Positions 53,178-63,248 of a stretch of DNA of 64,000 nt are shown one piece after another; position 1 is the first letter of the stretch, and the number at the start of each line of letters is the position of its first letter. Position numbers and translations under genes: made by a program. Origin of the DNA: GWE2-42-39 sp034003625 (GTDB lineage: Bacteria; Bacteroidota; Bacteroidia; Bacteroidales; Prolixibacteraceae); assembly GCA_034003625.1 (NCBI GenBank), contig JAVEYG010000008.1:1-64000 (forward strand). Reading direction: 5' to 3'. A model generated the notes under the pieces. The model saw only the letters and a program-made list of their open reading frames with translations, was not told where the DNA came from and did no database searches.

Positions 53178-54851
53178 TTACCAACCTGGATTTTGTTCCA
53201 TATTGGAATTAATAGATATCTCATTGGCAGGTATTGGGTGCAGCAAATAACGCTCCTGGAATGCAGGAATAAATTTTGGATCATACCTTCCAGCCGACCA
53301 TTTTTTTGTTGATGTGTTGTACGTAGGTGTGCCTGCAGTATAATTTTGTGTTACAAACTCATGCATATACTGGTACATCGAAATTCCGGAGGGCGCTTTC
53401 ATTCTTACAAGATCAAACCACCGATGTCCCTCTCCCATTAATTCAATCCCACGTTCATGGAATATCTTCAAGCGGAATTCTTCTTTACTTAATCCTTGTT
53501 CGAGGTTTGCAGGCGTGGTTCTTACAACGCCATTTGCATTTCTGGCTCTTTCCCTTAACTTATTAAAGGCAGTATAAGCGTCTGCTGTTGGACCATTCAA
53601 TTCATTTTCTGCCTCGGCTTTAATTAAGTAGACTTCTGCCAATCGCAATATGAAAAAATCGTTTTCATCGTTATTGGGCAAGCCAAACGAACAGGTATAT
53701 TTCCCTATATATGGGAAATTTTCTGCGGCATGTGTAGGATTAATGTCAGGATAAGTAACTCTTATCCGTTCCGGAGTTCTAACTCCCCAATCATCTCTCC
53801 ATATAAAAGTAGTCATAAACGATTTTTCAGCGCGATAATCCCCGGCATATTCCCCCGTTGTACATAAATCGTAAAACCAAGCCTGCATTTTATAGTGTCC
53901 CCAGCCTTGCTTCCTTGCTCCATAACCTGCCACGCCACCGGCCGTGGAAGGAGTGAAAATATGTGCAAGTTCTGACCCTTTACTTGATTTTCCTGTTACT
54001 GACCCATCAACTGTAAAAGTTATTCCGAAGATTACTTCTTTATAGGCTTCTGATTCTTTATTAACATCCCATAAATTGCCAAAATCAGTTAAAAGTTGGA
54101 ATTCATTTGAATTGATTACTGCGTCTGCATACTGTTTCGATTTTGTAAATGTATCAGTCGCACTTTGACCAGTATTTTGAAGATAGTTTCCATACGTTAA
54201 ATAAGCCAAAGCCAGAAAAGCATCAGCAGAACCTTTATTGCCGTGGCTCATTTCAGTAGAGGGCTGTTGACTTTTGGGTAATAATCTGCCTGAAGCTTCT
54301 TTAAAGTCAGTAAAAATCTGTTGATAAACTTCATCCACGGTATTTCTTCCTGCATAAAAATCAGTTTTAGCGCCAGTGGGTTCTGTATATAGCGGGACAC
54401 CACCAAAAAACCGGACCAAATTGAAATAGCAAAATGCGCGTATAAAGTGGCCTTGTCCTTTTGCTTTGTTGTATTCATCCGTAGTTAGATCAATTTTTTC
54501 AACGATGTCAATTAATTGATTGGCATTTCCAATTATTTTATAATATGAAGCCCATGCATTCTTAAATTCAATTTGAGAAGAACTATACGCTCTTTGTCCA
54601 ATACTCACTTTTGTTCCCGGTGCAATAGTTATCATATAATCAGTTGGAGATTCAATTATTGTTTCTACAGTTTCTCCTTTATATAAAGGAGCTGATTGTA
54701 AATAACCATACATTCCGCCAATTAGATTATCCAAATCAGTTGCTAAAGTCAGAAAATTTGACGGCGCCGGAGTGTCAAGAATCTTTTCTTCTAAATCACA
54801 GGACAATAACACAATGATTGAGAATGCGATTATAAATATTTTTGTTTTCAT
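53178..54851 (-). CDS. SusD/RagB outer-membrane lipoprotein (PUL3)
   Basis: A 557-residue SusD-type lipoprotein (FSIIVLLSCDLEEKILDTP). N-terminal region with LATDLDNLIGGMYGYLQSA, the C-terminal RagB/SusD region with IFHERGIELMGEGHRWFDLVRM, and the end LHPIPANEISINSNMEQNPGW. It is the shortest of the three SusDs and close to the classical length. It should form the lid of the SusC at 54890-58338, whose gene is frameshifted. Confidence 0.95.
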   Translation of the reverse strand: MKTKIFIIAFSIIVLLSCDLEEKILDTPAPSNFLTLATDLDNLIGGMYGYLQSAPLYKGETVETIIESPTDYMITIAPGTKVSIGQRAYSSSQIEFKNAWASYYKIIGNANQLIDIVEKIDLTTDEYNKAKGQGHFIRAFCYFNLVRFFGGVPLYTEPTGAKTDFYAGRNTVDEVYQQIFTDFKEASGRLLPKSQQPSTEMSHGNKGSADAFLALAYLTYGNYLQNTGQSATDTFTKSKQYADAVINSNEFQLLTDFGNLWDVNKESEAYKEVIFGITFTVDGSVTGKSSKGSELAHIFTPSTAGGVAGYGARKQGWGHYKMQAWFYDLCTTGEYAGDYRAEKSFMTTFIWRDDWGVRTPERIRVTYPDINPTHAAENFPYIGKYTCSFGLPNNDENDFFILRLAEVYLIKAEAENELNGPTADAYTAFNKLRERARNANGVVRTTPANLEQGLSKEEFRLKIFHERGIELMGEGHRWFDLVRMKAPSGISMYQYMHEFVTQNYTAGTPTYNTSTKKWSAGRYDPKFIPAFQERYLLHPIPANEISINSNMEQNPGW

Positions 54852-54889
54852 ATTTCTTGATGTTTTTTATTTGAAATTCAGGAATCCTA

Positions 54890-57800
54890 TTAGAAATTAA
54901 TATTTATTCCCAGCGAGAAAGTCCTGTATTGCGGAATAGTCCCGAAATCAACACCCGGGGTTAATCCACTCCGGTTACTCCCGTTTACCTCCGGGTCATA
55001 GCCGGAATATTTTGTCAGGGTCAATAAATTAGTAGCAGAAGCAATTAGTTTCAAATTTTTAATGCCTAAATCACTTAAAAACTTTTGTTGAAGATTATAG
55101 GATAATGTGATATTCTTTAACCGAACGAAAGATCCATCCTCAACAAGAAAGTCAGTAAACCGTTTACTAAACGGACCACTTCCTCCCATTTTGGCTTTTG
55201 GATAAGTATTGCTTGTACCTTCTCCAGTCCATCTTTGTTCCCATGCTTCCTTTAATACATTCGTTTGGCTGCTTCTATTTAAAGATGCCAAAGCATAATT
55301 ATTTAGATTAATCACATCTTGTCCGATATTGCCCTGGATCAGAAATGAAAAGCTAAAGTTCTTCCATGAAAAGTCATTCGTTATTCCAAAAATAAAGTCA
55401 GGATATGGATTTCCTATAATGGTCCGGTCGTCACTGGTAATTTTACCATCAGGAACACCATCAGGACCACTTATGTCAACAAATTTAAAATCACCAGGTT
55501 CCGGATTTGCAGTATCTTCCGGACCATCTGTAATTTCTGTTTCATTTTGATAAATCCCACCAATTTTATACCCATAATATGAACCGATCGGGGATCCGGC
55601 TTTAGTAATATGTAACGGCTGCCCAAGTGCGAGATTGGTATCTTTCAGGTAGACATCGCCAAAGGTTGCCGATGTGTTTCCCAAATTAATCACTTTATTC
55701 TTATTAAAAGAAATATTTCCGCTAAGATTCCATTTGAATGTTTTGTCAATGATATTGGCATTTAAAGAGAACTCAGCTCCCTTATTTTGAATTTCGCCAA
55801 CGTTGGTTGGATAACTTGAATACCCTGAGGCGCTTGGTATTGAAAGATAAATTAACAAATCTGATGTATTTTTGATATAATAATCAAATGTGAATCTAAG
55901 TTTGTTTTTTAATAAGGATAAATCGAATCCGGCATTTATTTGTTCGGTAATCTCCCATCCTAAGTCTGCATTGAAAAACTATTAAACAAAAAACGTGTAT
56001 ATATATTATTTCCTATAGCTTCCCTGGTGTTGGCGTCTGTTTCCAATTTAGCCTGTGTAGCGCCGACAGCAATGTTTTGGTTGCCTGAAACGCCATAACT
56101 TCCACGTAGTTTTAGTTGAGAAATAAATTTAAAACTTCTTAGAAACTCTTCATTGTGTACATTCCACCCTAATGCTGCTGATGGGAAAAATGCCCATTTA
56201 TTATTTTCGGACAGCCTGCTTGCCCCATCATATCGTCCGGTAAAAGTAACCAAATACCTGTCTTTCAGCACATAATTAATTCGACCTAATGCAGAAGCCA
56301 ATGCCCATTTGGTGTTGCTTATTACCGGATTCGGAATATTGTTTGCCAATGAAAAATTATTGTAGGTCAAATTATCATTAGGGAATCCAGATGCTTGCAA
56401 GCCAATTGCTTTTTGTGCCCACTTCTGCCATGTATAACCGGCAACCGCATTAATCCGGTGAATGGAATTAAACTGTTTGATATAACTCAATGTGTTTTCA
56501 AAAAGATAATATCTGAAAGAATTCTCATTTTTGTATGCAAAACCACCATAGACATCGCCCGGATAGGTACCTCTGGGAAAATAAACCTCACGACTTGTTT
56601 TTGAATCTCTTGAAGCTATTCTTGATTTAAATTTCAGATCCTTTAAAATGGTATAATCTAAATACAGACCAATATTATAATCTGTAGTAGACAGATCGTC
56701 TTCAGTTAGTTTTGCCATATATAACGGATTACTTTGTGATGATACATCAAAGTCTCCTTCTTCAGTATAAGCTCTTACCAGTGGACGGAAATTAAGACTT
56801 CCAGTAACAACCGATCCGGAGGGATTACCGTTGGAATGAGACTGTTGTGCAGCATTGTTTGTTGCATAAACTGCATTGATATTATATCCTAATGATAATC
56901 GGCGGGAAACAGTTCGTTCGTAATTAACCCGTCCAGATATACGTTCGTATTTTGTGTCTATTAGAATCCCATTTTGTTTTGAATAAGCTCCCATTACAGA
57001 ATAGGCATCTTTATTGTTTTTACCGGAAATAGTAACCTGATGATCTTGCGAGACAGCTGTGCGATAAAGTAAATCTTGCCAGTTGGTATTGACCATTCCT
57101 AATTCATCCCTTATTGAATCCGGATACAAGACATTCATGTTGCTATTTGCATAAGCCTCGTTGCTGTAATCGATAAAATCAGATGTATTCAGTACCGATA
57201 TTTTTTTTGGTAAAGTACTGATATCAGTTCGGAAACTGTAGTTAATCTGATCTTTTCCTTGTTTCCCCGTTTTGGTAGTTATAATCATAACCCCATTTGC
57301 CCCTCGCGATCCATAAATAGCTGTTGCTGAAGCGTCTTTTAGTATTTCAATTGATTCAATGTCATTTGGATTAAGAGTTGCTAAAGCATTGTAAGCAGGT
57401 TGCCCATTTGTCCAAGATTCTCCTCCAACCGTCGATGAAATACTATTATCAATTGTAAATCCGTCAATTACAACTAAAGGCTGGCTAGTCCCGGACAACG
57501 TGGTTACCCCTCTAATGTTAATATTTATTCCGGAACCAGGAGCCCCTGAACTTTGAGTTATTTGTACTCCTGCTGCTGAACCTTGCAATAACTGTTCAAA
57601 TGTATTAATTGCTTTTGAACTTACATCCTCAACTTTCACCTGGGTAACAGATCCTGTAAGGTCGCTTTTTTTCATGGTACCATACCCCACGGCCACCACC
57701 TCTTCAATACCAACCGTTTCTTCTTCCAATATCACATTAATCGAGGATTTTCCGGCTACAGCAACTTCCTGTGTTTTCATCCCCACGAACGAAAACACCA

Positions 57801-58338
57801 ACGTGGCATCACCAGGGACATTGGCAAGTGTGTATTTTCCGTCGAAATCAGTAATGGTGCCGGTAGTGGTGCCTTTTATCACCACTGAAACGCCCGGGAG
57901 CGGTTGTCCTGAAGAGTCGGTCACCTTGCCGGAAACAGTTTTGCTTTGCTGTTGATTGGTAAAATGTCCGTTTCCTACCGGATTGATAATGACCAGGTTC
58001 TTTTCCGTAATCACATAGCTTACCCCTTGCTTTCCGAAGATTTCATCAAGCACATGGTCTACTGTTTCATCCTTGACCTGAATATTCACCTTGCGGTCTA
58101 TATCCAGCCGTTCGTCCTGAAGGAGAAACTTAAAGCTGCTTTGTTCCTCTATTTGTTTTAATATTTCCCGAATCGTAACATTGTTGTAATTCAACGACAG
58201 CCGGGTTTGCTGGGAATACACGCTGGCAGACACATGAAGGGTGAATACCAGGACCATAAAAGCAATTAGTCGCATCATCAGTAACAGTTTTTTTAAATGA
58301 GGGTCAATACGCCCCTTCACCATTTGTTTTTTTTTCAT
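54890..58338 (-). pseudogene. SusC/RagA TonB-linked transporter with a single-base frameshift (PUL3)
   Basis: The front part (to the early stop near 55960) has the signal region, STN domain, regulatory-like beta domain, TonB-box-like EEVVAVGYGTMKKSDLTGS and plug (VIDGFTIDNSISSTVGG). The rest of the barrel continues in another frame and ends TFSLGININF. At 55973-55977 (AAAAA on the + strand, TTTTT in the gene) one extra T would restore a single 1149-residue SusC, giving NSFFNADLGWEITEQ across the join. So this is a one-base loss in a short homopolymer: a real mutation, a phase-variable tract, or a read error. The start at 58338 is typical of the STN-bearing group. Confidence 0.88.
57815..57849 (-). 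repeat. 35-base identical block in susC (copy 3)
   Basis: Identical to 30725-30759 and 41562-41596; encodes the same part of the regulatory-like beta domain. Confidence 0.9.
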
Positions 58339-58450
58339 AGTTTTGTAAGAGTTTAATTATTACTATTCTAATGCCTTGCATTAGGGTTAAACCATTGACC
58401 GTCGGGTGTTGCCTCACCTGGCGGTTTTGTTTTTCAGAAGCCTCCTTTGG

Positions 58451-58467
58451 CTCCCCCTAAAGGGGAG
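58451..58467. repeat. hairpin between fecR and susC (PUL3)
   Basis: CTCCCC and GGGGAG form a 6-base stem around CTAAA. It lies in the 222-base gap between fecR and susC, matching the position of the stronger hairpins in PUL1 and PUL2. The CTCCCCCTAAAGGGGAG word resembles dispersed palindromes seen in Bacteroidota intergenic DNA. Confidence 0.5.
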
Positions 58468-58560
58468 AATGACAGGTACAGAAATTCAATCTCATATACT
58501 TTTGTTTTATCTTAACAGTTGAGTGATTTATCAATTCAATCATTTTACAATTTCCTCTTT

Positions 58561-59532
58561 TTACCGGGACCTGATGATATATTCGTTCCCTTTCTTTGTA
58601 TAATCTATTCCGCTGGCAATCGCAATTGCATCAAGCACTTCTTCTGCATTCTCGTCACCGAAGATTCCGGAATAATGAATTTTACCGCCCAAATCTTCAG
58701 GGAAAAAAGTAATTGTGATGTTGTATTTTCGTTCCAATTTTTTTGCCAACTCCTGCAACGGTTCGTTGTGCAGGTACATCTTGTTGGAGCGCCAGCCCGA
58801 ATATTCTTCCGGCTTTACTGTTTTTATACTGAATCCCGGCTTTTGTTTGTGGTAATCAATCAGCTGTCCCGGTTCAATAAACAGTTCTTTTGCTCCTTGC
58901 CGTTTAATACTGATCTTTCCTTCTTCCAGGCAGGTGCTGACTATCGGGTCGTCGGCATAAGCCGAAACATTGAATTTTGTACCATATACCTGGATTTTGA
59001 GATCGTTGATGTTGACTACAAAAGGCTTGTCGCTGTGTTTCACTTCGAAAAATCCTTCTCCGTTCAGATACACATTCCGGCTTGATTTACCGAAGCCGGA
59101 ATCGTAGCGGATTTGGGTCTTGGCGTTCAGCCACACTTTACTGCTGTCGGGCAGGACAACGACCGAGCGGTTGCCCGATTCGGTTTCAAAAACCACCAAC
59201 GCTTGTTGCTGATCCGTTTGTGGTAGCCTCATCAGCCCAAATAAGCCGATCATCAGCATAATGCCGGCTGCAACTCCGGAAGCAGCGACCAGCAGGTACC
59301 GTTTCTTAGTTTGCCTTTTCTTCTCCAGTTTCTGTTCAAGGGCGTAAAAAGCGCGTTTTGTATCGTACTGTTTGTAGTTTTTTACTTCTCCTGATTCTTT
59401 CCATATTCGTTTTAGCTGACTGAAAATCAGCATATTTTCTTTATGCCCCATCAATTCCTGAAACTGACTTTTTTCTTCCGGAGAAGCCGTTTCAGAAAGG
59501 ATTGCATAATAGATTTCGACCTTGTTTTTCAT
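58561..59532 (-). CDS. FecR-family anti-sigma factor (PUL3)
   Basis: A 323-residue FecR: cytoplasmic anti-sigma part (LSETASPEEKSQFQELMG near the start), a membrane helix at about residues 80-102, FecR domain (about 115-215; SVVVLPDSSKVWLNAKTQI and FFEVKHSDKPFVVN) and C-terminal DUF4974 domain (about 250-320; KMYLHNEPLQELAKKLE). It would pass the SusC signal to the sigma factor 72 bases upstream. If the SusC frameshift is real, this switch may receive no signal. Confidence 0.93.
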   Translation of the reverse strand: MKNKVEIYYAILSETASPEEKSQFQELMGHKENMLIFSQLKRIWKESGEVKNYKQYDTKRAFYALEQKLEKKRQTKKRYLLVAASGVAAGIMLMIGLFGLMRLPQTDQQQALVVFETESGNRSVVVLPDSSKVWLNAKTQIRYDSGFGKSSRNVYLNGEGFFEVKHSDKPFVVNINDLKIQVYGTKFNVSAYADDPIVSTCLEEGKISIKRQGAKELFIEPGQLIDYHKQKPGFSIKTVKPEEYSGWRSNKMYLHNEPLQELAKKLERKYNITITFFPEDLGGKIHYSGIFGDENAEEVLDAIAIASGIDYTKKGNEYIIRSR

Positions 59533-59604
59533 CGGGATATTTCTCTTTTTTATACTTATGACAGTTCATAAAGAGAAAGGTCGTACGCGGGCAGCAATTT
59601 TTTT

Positions 59605-60156
59605 TTATAAATATTCGGGATACGAAACCTGCAGGCAATCGCGGATCAGCTTTAATGCCTTACCAATCTGGGCTTTCACTGTTTTCAGGGAAATATCAAG
59701 CGAGGCTGCAATTTTTTCCTGTTTCATCCCTTCAAACCGGCTTTTGGCAAATACTTCCCTGCATCGGGGAGGCAATTTCTCAATACACATCGAGAGGTAA
59801 TTCCGAAACTCCTCCTGCTCAATAATGGCTCCGTCTATCGGTATTTCTTCCTGCCCGGAAAACCGGCTGGCAAATTCGTGACGAATAGATTCTGCCTTGA
59901 TCTTATTCAGGCAACGGTTTTTTACGGCTACATACAGGTATGATTTTACCGATCCGGAAATTCTCAGGGTTTTCCGGTCTTCCCAAATCTTTGTAAAAAC
60001 TTCCTGAACAATGTCTTCTACAATAAACCCATCTTTCAGAAACCGAAAGGAAAAATTGCATAGCGGATTATAATAACGTTCGAATAAAAGCCGGAAGGCA
60101 CCGTAACTGCCATCCTGAATTTCATTCAAAAGTTGAATATCGCTTTGCCCATTCAT
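59605..60156 (-). CDS. ECF RNA polymerase sigma-70 factor (PUL3)
   Basis: A 183-residue ECF sigma factor: region 2 with FIVEDIVQEVFTKIWEDR, region 4 with LPPRCREVFAKSRFEGMK followed by the helix-turn-helix AASLDISLKTVKAQI. The ATG at 60156 (MNGQSDIQLL) is chosen over 60213 for two reasons: the extra 19 residues do not resemble sigma N-termini, and a perfect -7 word at 60216-60223 would place the transcript start near or after the upstream ATG. It heads PUL3. Confidence 0.9.
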   Translation of the reverse strand: MNGQSDIQLLNEIQDGSYGAFRLLFERYYNPLCNFSFRFLKDGFIVEDIVQEVFTKIWEDRKTLRISGSVKSYLYVAVKNRCLNKIKAESIRHEFASRFSGQEEIPIDGAIIEQEEFRNYLSMCIEKLPPRCREVFAKSRFEGMKQEKIAASLDISLKTVKAQIGKALKLIRDCLQVSYPEYL

Positions 60157-60214
60157 CTGGTTCAATCCTAAACAGTTTTTCAAATTAGACCCGAATTCCG
60201 CCTGTAACGGCAAG

Positions 60215-60240
60215 CCAAAAGTAATAATCTATTTTGAAAG
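60215..60240 (-). promoter_or_regulatory. promoter/operator of the PUL3 sigma gene
   Basis: On the minus strand it holds TACTTTTG (60216-60223), an exact Bacteroidota -7 word. The whole block matches the one upstream of the PUL2 sigma gene (43874-43902) apart from three single-base A/T length changes. No good -33 TTTG is present, so an activator or other contact may be needed. The rest of 60157-60514 shows no other clear feature; a TACTTTTA word at 60471 may serve the divergent serine dehydratase gene. Confidence 0.6.
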
Positions 60241-60514
60241 TGTCCATACCTGTTTTTAGCTGGCAACTGTTCCCCCGGTTTGTCCCTGCTATCACATTCT
60301 GTACGAAACAATAACAAAATTCGGGTTGAGGTTTTCCCGGATGGTCAGGAGAAACGTGATGTTCATTGCTCCGGGAACCCATTTCCCAGATCGAAGGGAG
60401 AAGCGTTCCATACAAAAGAAATAAGGTGTCGATTCCTGTCACAAACAAGGGAACAAAACGTTAGAATGACTACTTTTAGCCGAAAATACAGAGCTGTTTT
60501 GTAACAATTATGAT

Positions 60515-61720
60515 ATGGAATCAATCAGGGAGATTTATAAAATAGGACACGGGCCATCAAGCAGCCATACCATGGGGCCGGCCAAAGCCGCCCAACGTTT
60601 TTTAGGTTCTTTTCCCAACGCCGCGAATTACCGGGTTTTTCTTTACGGGAGCCTGGCTGCTACAGGGAAGGGACATCTCACCGATACGGCCATTGTTCAG
60701 ATTTTTCAGGGAAAAGCGGTGGAAATAATCTGGAAACCGGAAATATTTTTGCCCAAACATCCGAATGCCCTGAAATTTGAAGCATACAACGAACAACAGC
60801 AATTAACCGGCGACTGGACTGTTTATAGTATTGGAGGTGGTGCAATCATCGACGATGATACGGAAAATGAAACCAGGAATGTATACACACTGAACAAACT
60901 GGACGACATATTAAACTGGTGTCGCAAACAGGGCAAGCAACTTTGGGAATTTGTGGAAGACCATGAAGGCACTGAAATCTGGGATTACCTGGCCGAAGTG
61001 TGGAAAGTGATGGATGCTTCGGTTTCACGGGGTCTGGAAAAAGATGGTACCTTGCCAGGGGGCTTGATGCTCCCCCGCAAGTCAGGTTCGTTTAACCTGA
61101 AAGCCCGAAATTTTAACGGGCCGTTAAAAAAGAGATCGAAGCTTTTTGCGTATGCCCTGGCCGTTTCGGAAGAAAATGCTTCGGGCGGACTGATTGTCGC
61201 TGCCCCAACCTGTGGCGCATCAGGAGTTATTCCGGCGGTACTGAAACATTACCAAAAGGCATACCGCATCGACCTGCAACAAATTTACAAGGCATTGGCT
61301 ACTGCCGGGCTGATTGGCAACTTAGTAAAACACAATGCATCCATTTCGGGAGCTGAAGTGGGCTGCCAGGGCGAAGTGGGAACTGCTTGCGCAATGGCTT
61401 CAGCGGCAGCCAACCAGCTAATGGGCGGGACCATCAACCAGATTGAATATGCCGCTGAAATGGGCATCGAACACCATTTGGGCCTGACCTGTGACCCCGT
61501 TGCCGGACTGGTGCAAATTCCGTGTATCGAACGAAATGCATTTGCCGCCGAACGCGCCCTGTCCCATAATACCTATGCCCTGATGTCGGACGGACAACAT
61601 CGTATCAGCTTCGACCAGGTGGTTGAAACCATGTATAAAACCGGCAAGGACCTCTCAAATTATTACAAGGAAACCAGTAAAGCAGGATTGGCATTATTCA
61701 CTGCTTTACCCAAATGTTGA
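60515..61720 (+). CDS. sdaA: L-serine ammonia-lyase, single-chain iron-sulfur type
   Basis: A 401-residue L-serine dehydratase combining beta (residues 1-140) and alpha (about 150-400) domains. GPSSSHTMGPAKAA at residues 12-25 is the substrate-binding signature; cluster cysteines are in PTCGASG, VGCQGEVGTAC, LTCDP and QIPCIERNAF. It deaminates L-serine to pyruvate with an oxygen-sensitive 4Fe-4S cluster. It stands alone, transcribed away from PUL3, and ends in the strong terminator at 61746-61787. Confidence 0.95.
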   Translation: MESIREIYKIGHGPSSSHTMGPAKAAQRFLGSFPNAANYRVFLYGSLAATGKGHLTDTAIVQIFQGKAVEIIWKPEIFLPKHPNALKFEAYNEQQQLTGDWTVYSIGGGAIIDDDTENETRNVYTLNKLDDILNWCRKQGKQLWEFVEDHEGTEIWDYLAEVWKVMDASVSRGLEKDGTLPGGLMLPRKSGSFNLKARNFNGPLKKRSKLFAYALAVSEENASGGLIVAAPTCGASGVIPAVLKHYQKAYRIDLQQIYKALATAGLIGNLVKHNASISGAEVGCQGEVGTACAMASAAANQLMGGTINQIEYAAEMGIEHHLGLTCDPVAGLVQIPCIERNAFAAERALSHNTYALMSDGQHRISFDQVVETMYKTGKDLSNYYKETSKAGLALFTALPKC

Positions 61721-61745
61721 ACCGGGTACACCGAAAGGTCCAATA

Positions 61746-61787
61746 AAAACCCAGGAAGCCGGAACGTATTTCGGCTTCCTGGGTTTT
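61746..61787. terminator. bidirectional rho-independent terminator
   Basis: AAAACCCAGGAAGCCG and CGGCTTCCTGGGTTTT form a perfect 16-base-pair stem with a 10-base loop, with A-run and T-run on the two sides. It serves the serine dehydratase gene and the convergent PHP gene. Confidence 0.92.
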
Positions 61788-61818
61788 CCATCGCGACAAC
61801 CTGCTTTACCGGGTTAAA

Positions 61819-62898
61819 CTACCACAGCTTCAGGGTAACAAACTGGTCCTGCCCGATGAAACAGTTTGTGAAAGTCACATCGGTTCCCGAAGGAATGTTG
61901 ATCCGCAGTACCTGGTTGGCAAACAGGGGAATTGAATACATGTATTCCCCGGACCGGATGCTGTAAGGAAGATCCGATTGATTGAAAACCTCAATAGTAC
62001 TTTTTTCACGATTGATCACTTTCACGGAAATTGATTTATGGATCAGCTCTTTCAGTAATGATTCTTTTCCGGCCAGGTAGTTGTTGTAACAGGCAATGGT
62101 GCGCCCGGCAAACAGTGCTTCTTTAATCCCTTCCGCTGAACGTTCTTTTGTAAAAACTAAGGTCATCGGGCGCTGACATCTTTCCCGATATGCGTTGGAA
62201 CTGGTGTAATGGAGGTCGGTGTTTGCAAAATGGGCAAGCCCGTATTGGTTACACCAATCAAGCACTTTCGGATAATATTCCCATGAATTGAACACTTCTA
62301 CACCATGCAGTTTCTTTTGGGCAATTAATTCCTGGTGAACAGGGTACAGGGTGCTGGTATCGTTGGGCCAGCCGGGATGGTTCCATAACAAGTAAGCCCC
62401 CTGCTTCACTGCTTCATCAATGGCATCCAGTTCGTTTGGCAGGTCTAATTTATTGACATCCTGCACGAACAACGCATTAATGTGCCCCAGCGGTTTCTTA
62501 CGGGTAATCTCTGTGCCTTTGATGACAATCAGCCCGATTTCATCGCCTTTCTTCTGCGCTATTTCGTTCGACTTGTTCAGGTCGGCGTGGATAATGGCCT
62601 TGTTCGGACGGTATTCAATATGATCGGTAATGGCAATGGCGTCCAAACCCTCGTTCCATGCTTCGCTGACCCGCATTGCCGGCCATACATGCCCATCGGA
62701 AAAAACGGTATGCATATGGAAATCGCACTTCATCGTTTCATAACCGCCGATGTTCGGAATATTAATGTAATAGCGGTAATTCTGCGCGCTCATGGCCGGG
62801 AACTCGTGAACATCCGCGTTTTGAAGTTGTGCCCTGACCTGAAGAAACAGCCCGGGAACAAACAAGACAATGGCAAAAATGATTTTTTTCGATCTCAT
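61819..62898 (-). CDS. exported PHP-domain phosphodiesterase (Sb-PDE type)
   Basis: A 359-residue protein with a signal peptide (IFAIVLFVPGLFLQVRAQ) and a PHP metal-dependent hydrolase domain: CDFHMHTVFSDGHVWPAMR near residue 60, ITDHIEYRP near 95, LWNHPGW near 175 and ANTDLHY near 235 supply the His/Asp/Glu metal ligands. A C-terminal beta domain (about 285-359) follows. It resembles the Sb-PDE family of Bacteroidota phosphodiesterases, which hydrolyse phosphodiester bonds outside the cytoplasm. The natural substrate is unknown. Confidence 0.85.
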   Translation of the reverse strand: MRSKKIIFAIVLFVPGLFLQVRAQLQNADVHEFPAMSAQNYRYYINIPNIGGYETMKCDFHMHTVFSDGHVWPAMRVSEAWNEGLDAIAITDHIEYRPNKAIIHADLNKSNEIAQKKGDEIGLIVIKGTEITRKKPLGHINALFVQDVNKLDLPNELDAIDEAVKQGAYLLWNHPGWPNDTSTLYPVHQELIAQKKLHGVEVFNSWEYYPKVLDWCNQYGLAHFANTDLHYTSSNAYRERCQRPMTLVFTKERSAEGIKEALFAGRTIACYNNYLAGKESLLKELIHKSISVKVINREKSTIEVFNQSDLPYSIRSGEYMYSIPLFANQVLRINIPSGTDVTFTNCFIGQDQFVTLKLW

Positions 62899-63248
62899 AA
62901 CAGTTTTATTAGGTTTATTAATCTATAAGACAATTCGGCGACAAACTACTGTTGTGTCAACATTGTTTTGTCATGATGAACGTAGTGAAGTATCTGTTGT
63001 GAAAGCGCAAAACAGGAGACCTTTCACTACGTTCAGGGTGACTACGTATACCTGACACGACATTACCCGGATTCCACAAGTCGGAAATTATTCCGCAGTG
63101 TCATGGCAAAGAGAACAACCAAAAATAACGAACTTTTTTAAAAACAGCCTGAACGAAACGGTTTTGAATTCAGCTTCATTAACAAATGTTTTGCAACTTT
63201 TCAAATCAAAATTTGTTGCTGACTAAGAAAAACTCAAAAACCGGTACC
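62899..63248. other. 350-base gene-free stretch with a dispersed-type inverted repeat
   Basis: TGAACGTAGTGAA (62977-62989) pairs perfectly with TTCACTACGTTCA (63023-63035), with further partial pairing outside (TCA...TGA). The words are those of the common intergenic CGTAGTGAAG palindromes of Bacteroidota genomes (recalled, not searched). The divergent promoters of the flanking genes must also be here, but none is clear. Confidence 0.65.

Noticed and set aside
55960..55985. Programmed -1 ribosomal frameshift in susC
   Set aside because: The frame-0 codons TTT TCA do not form a slippery heptamer that allows re-pairing in both sites; a lost T fits better.
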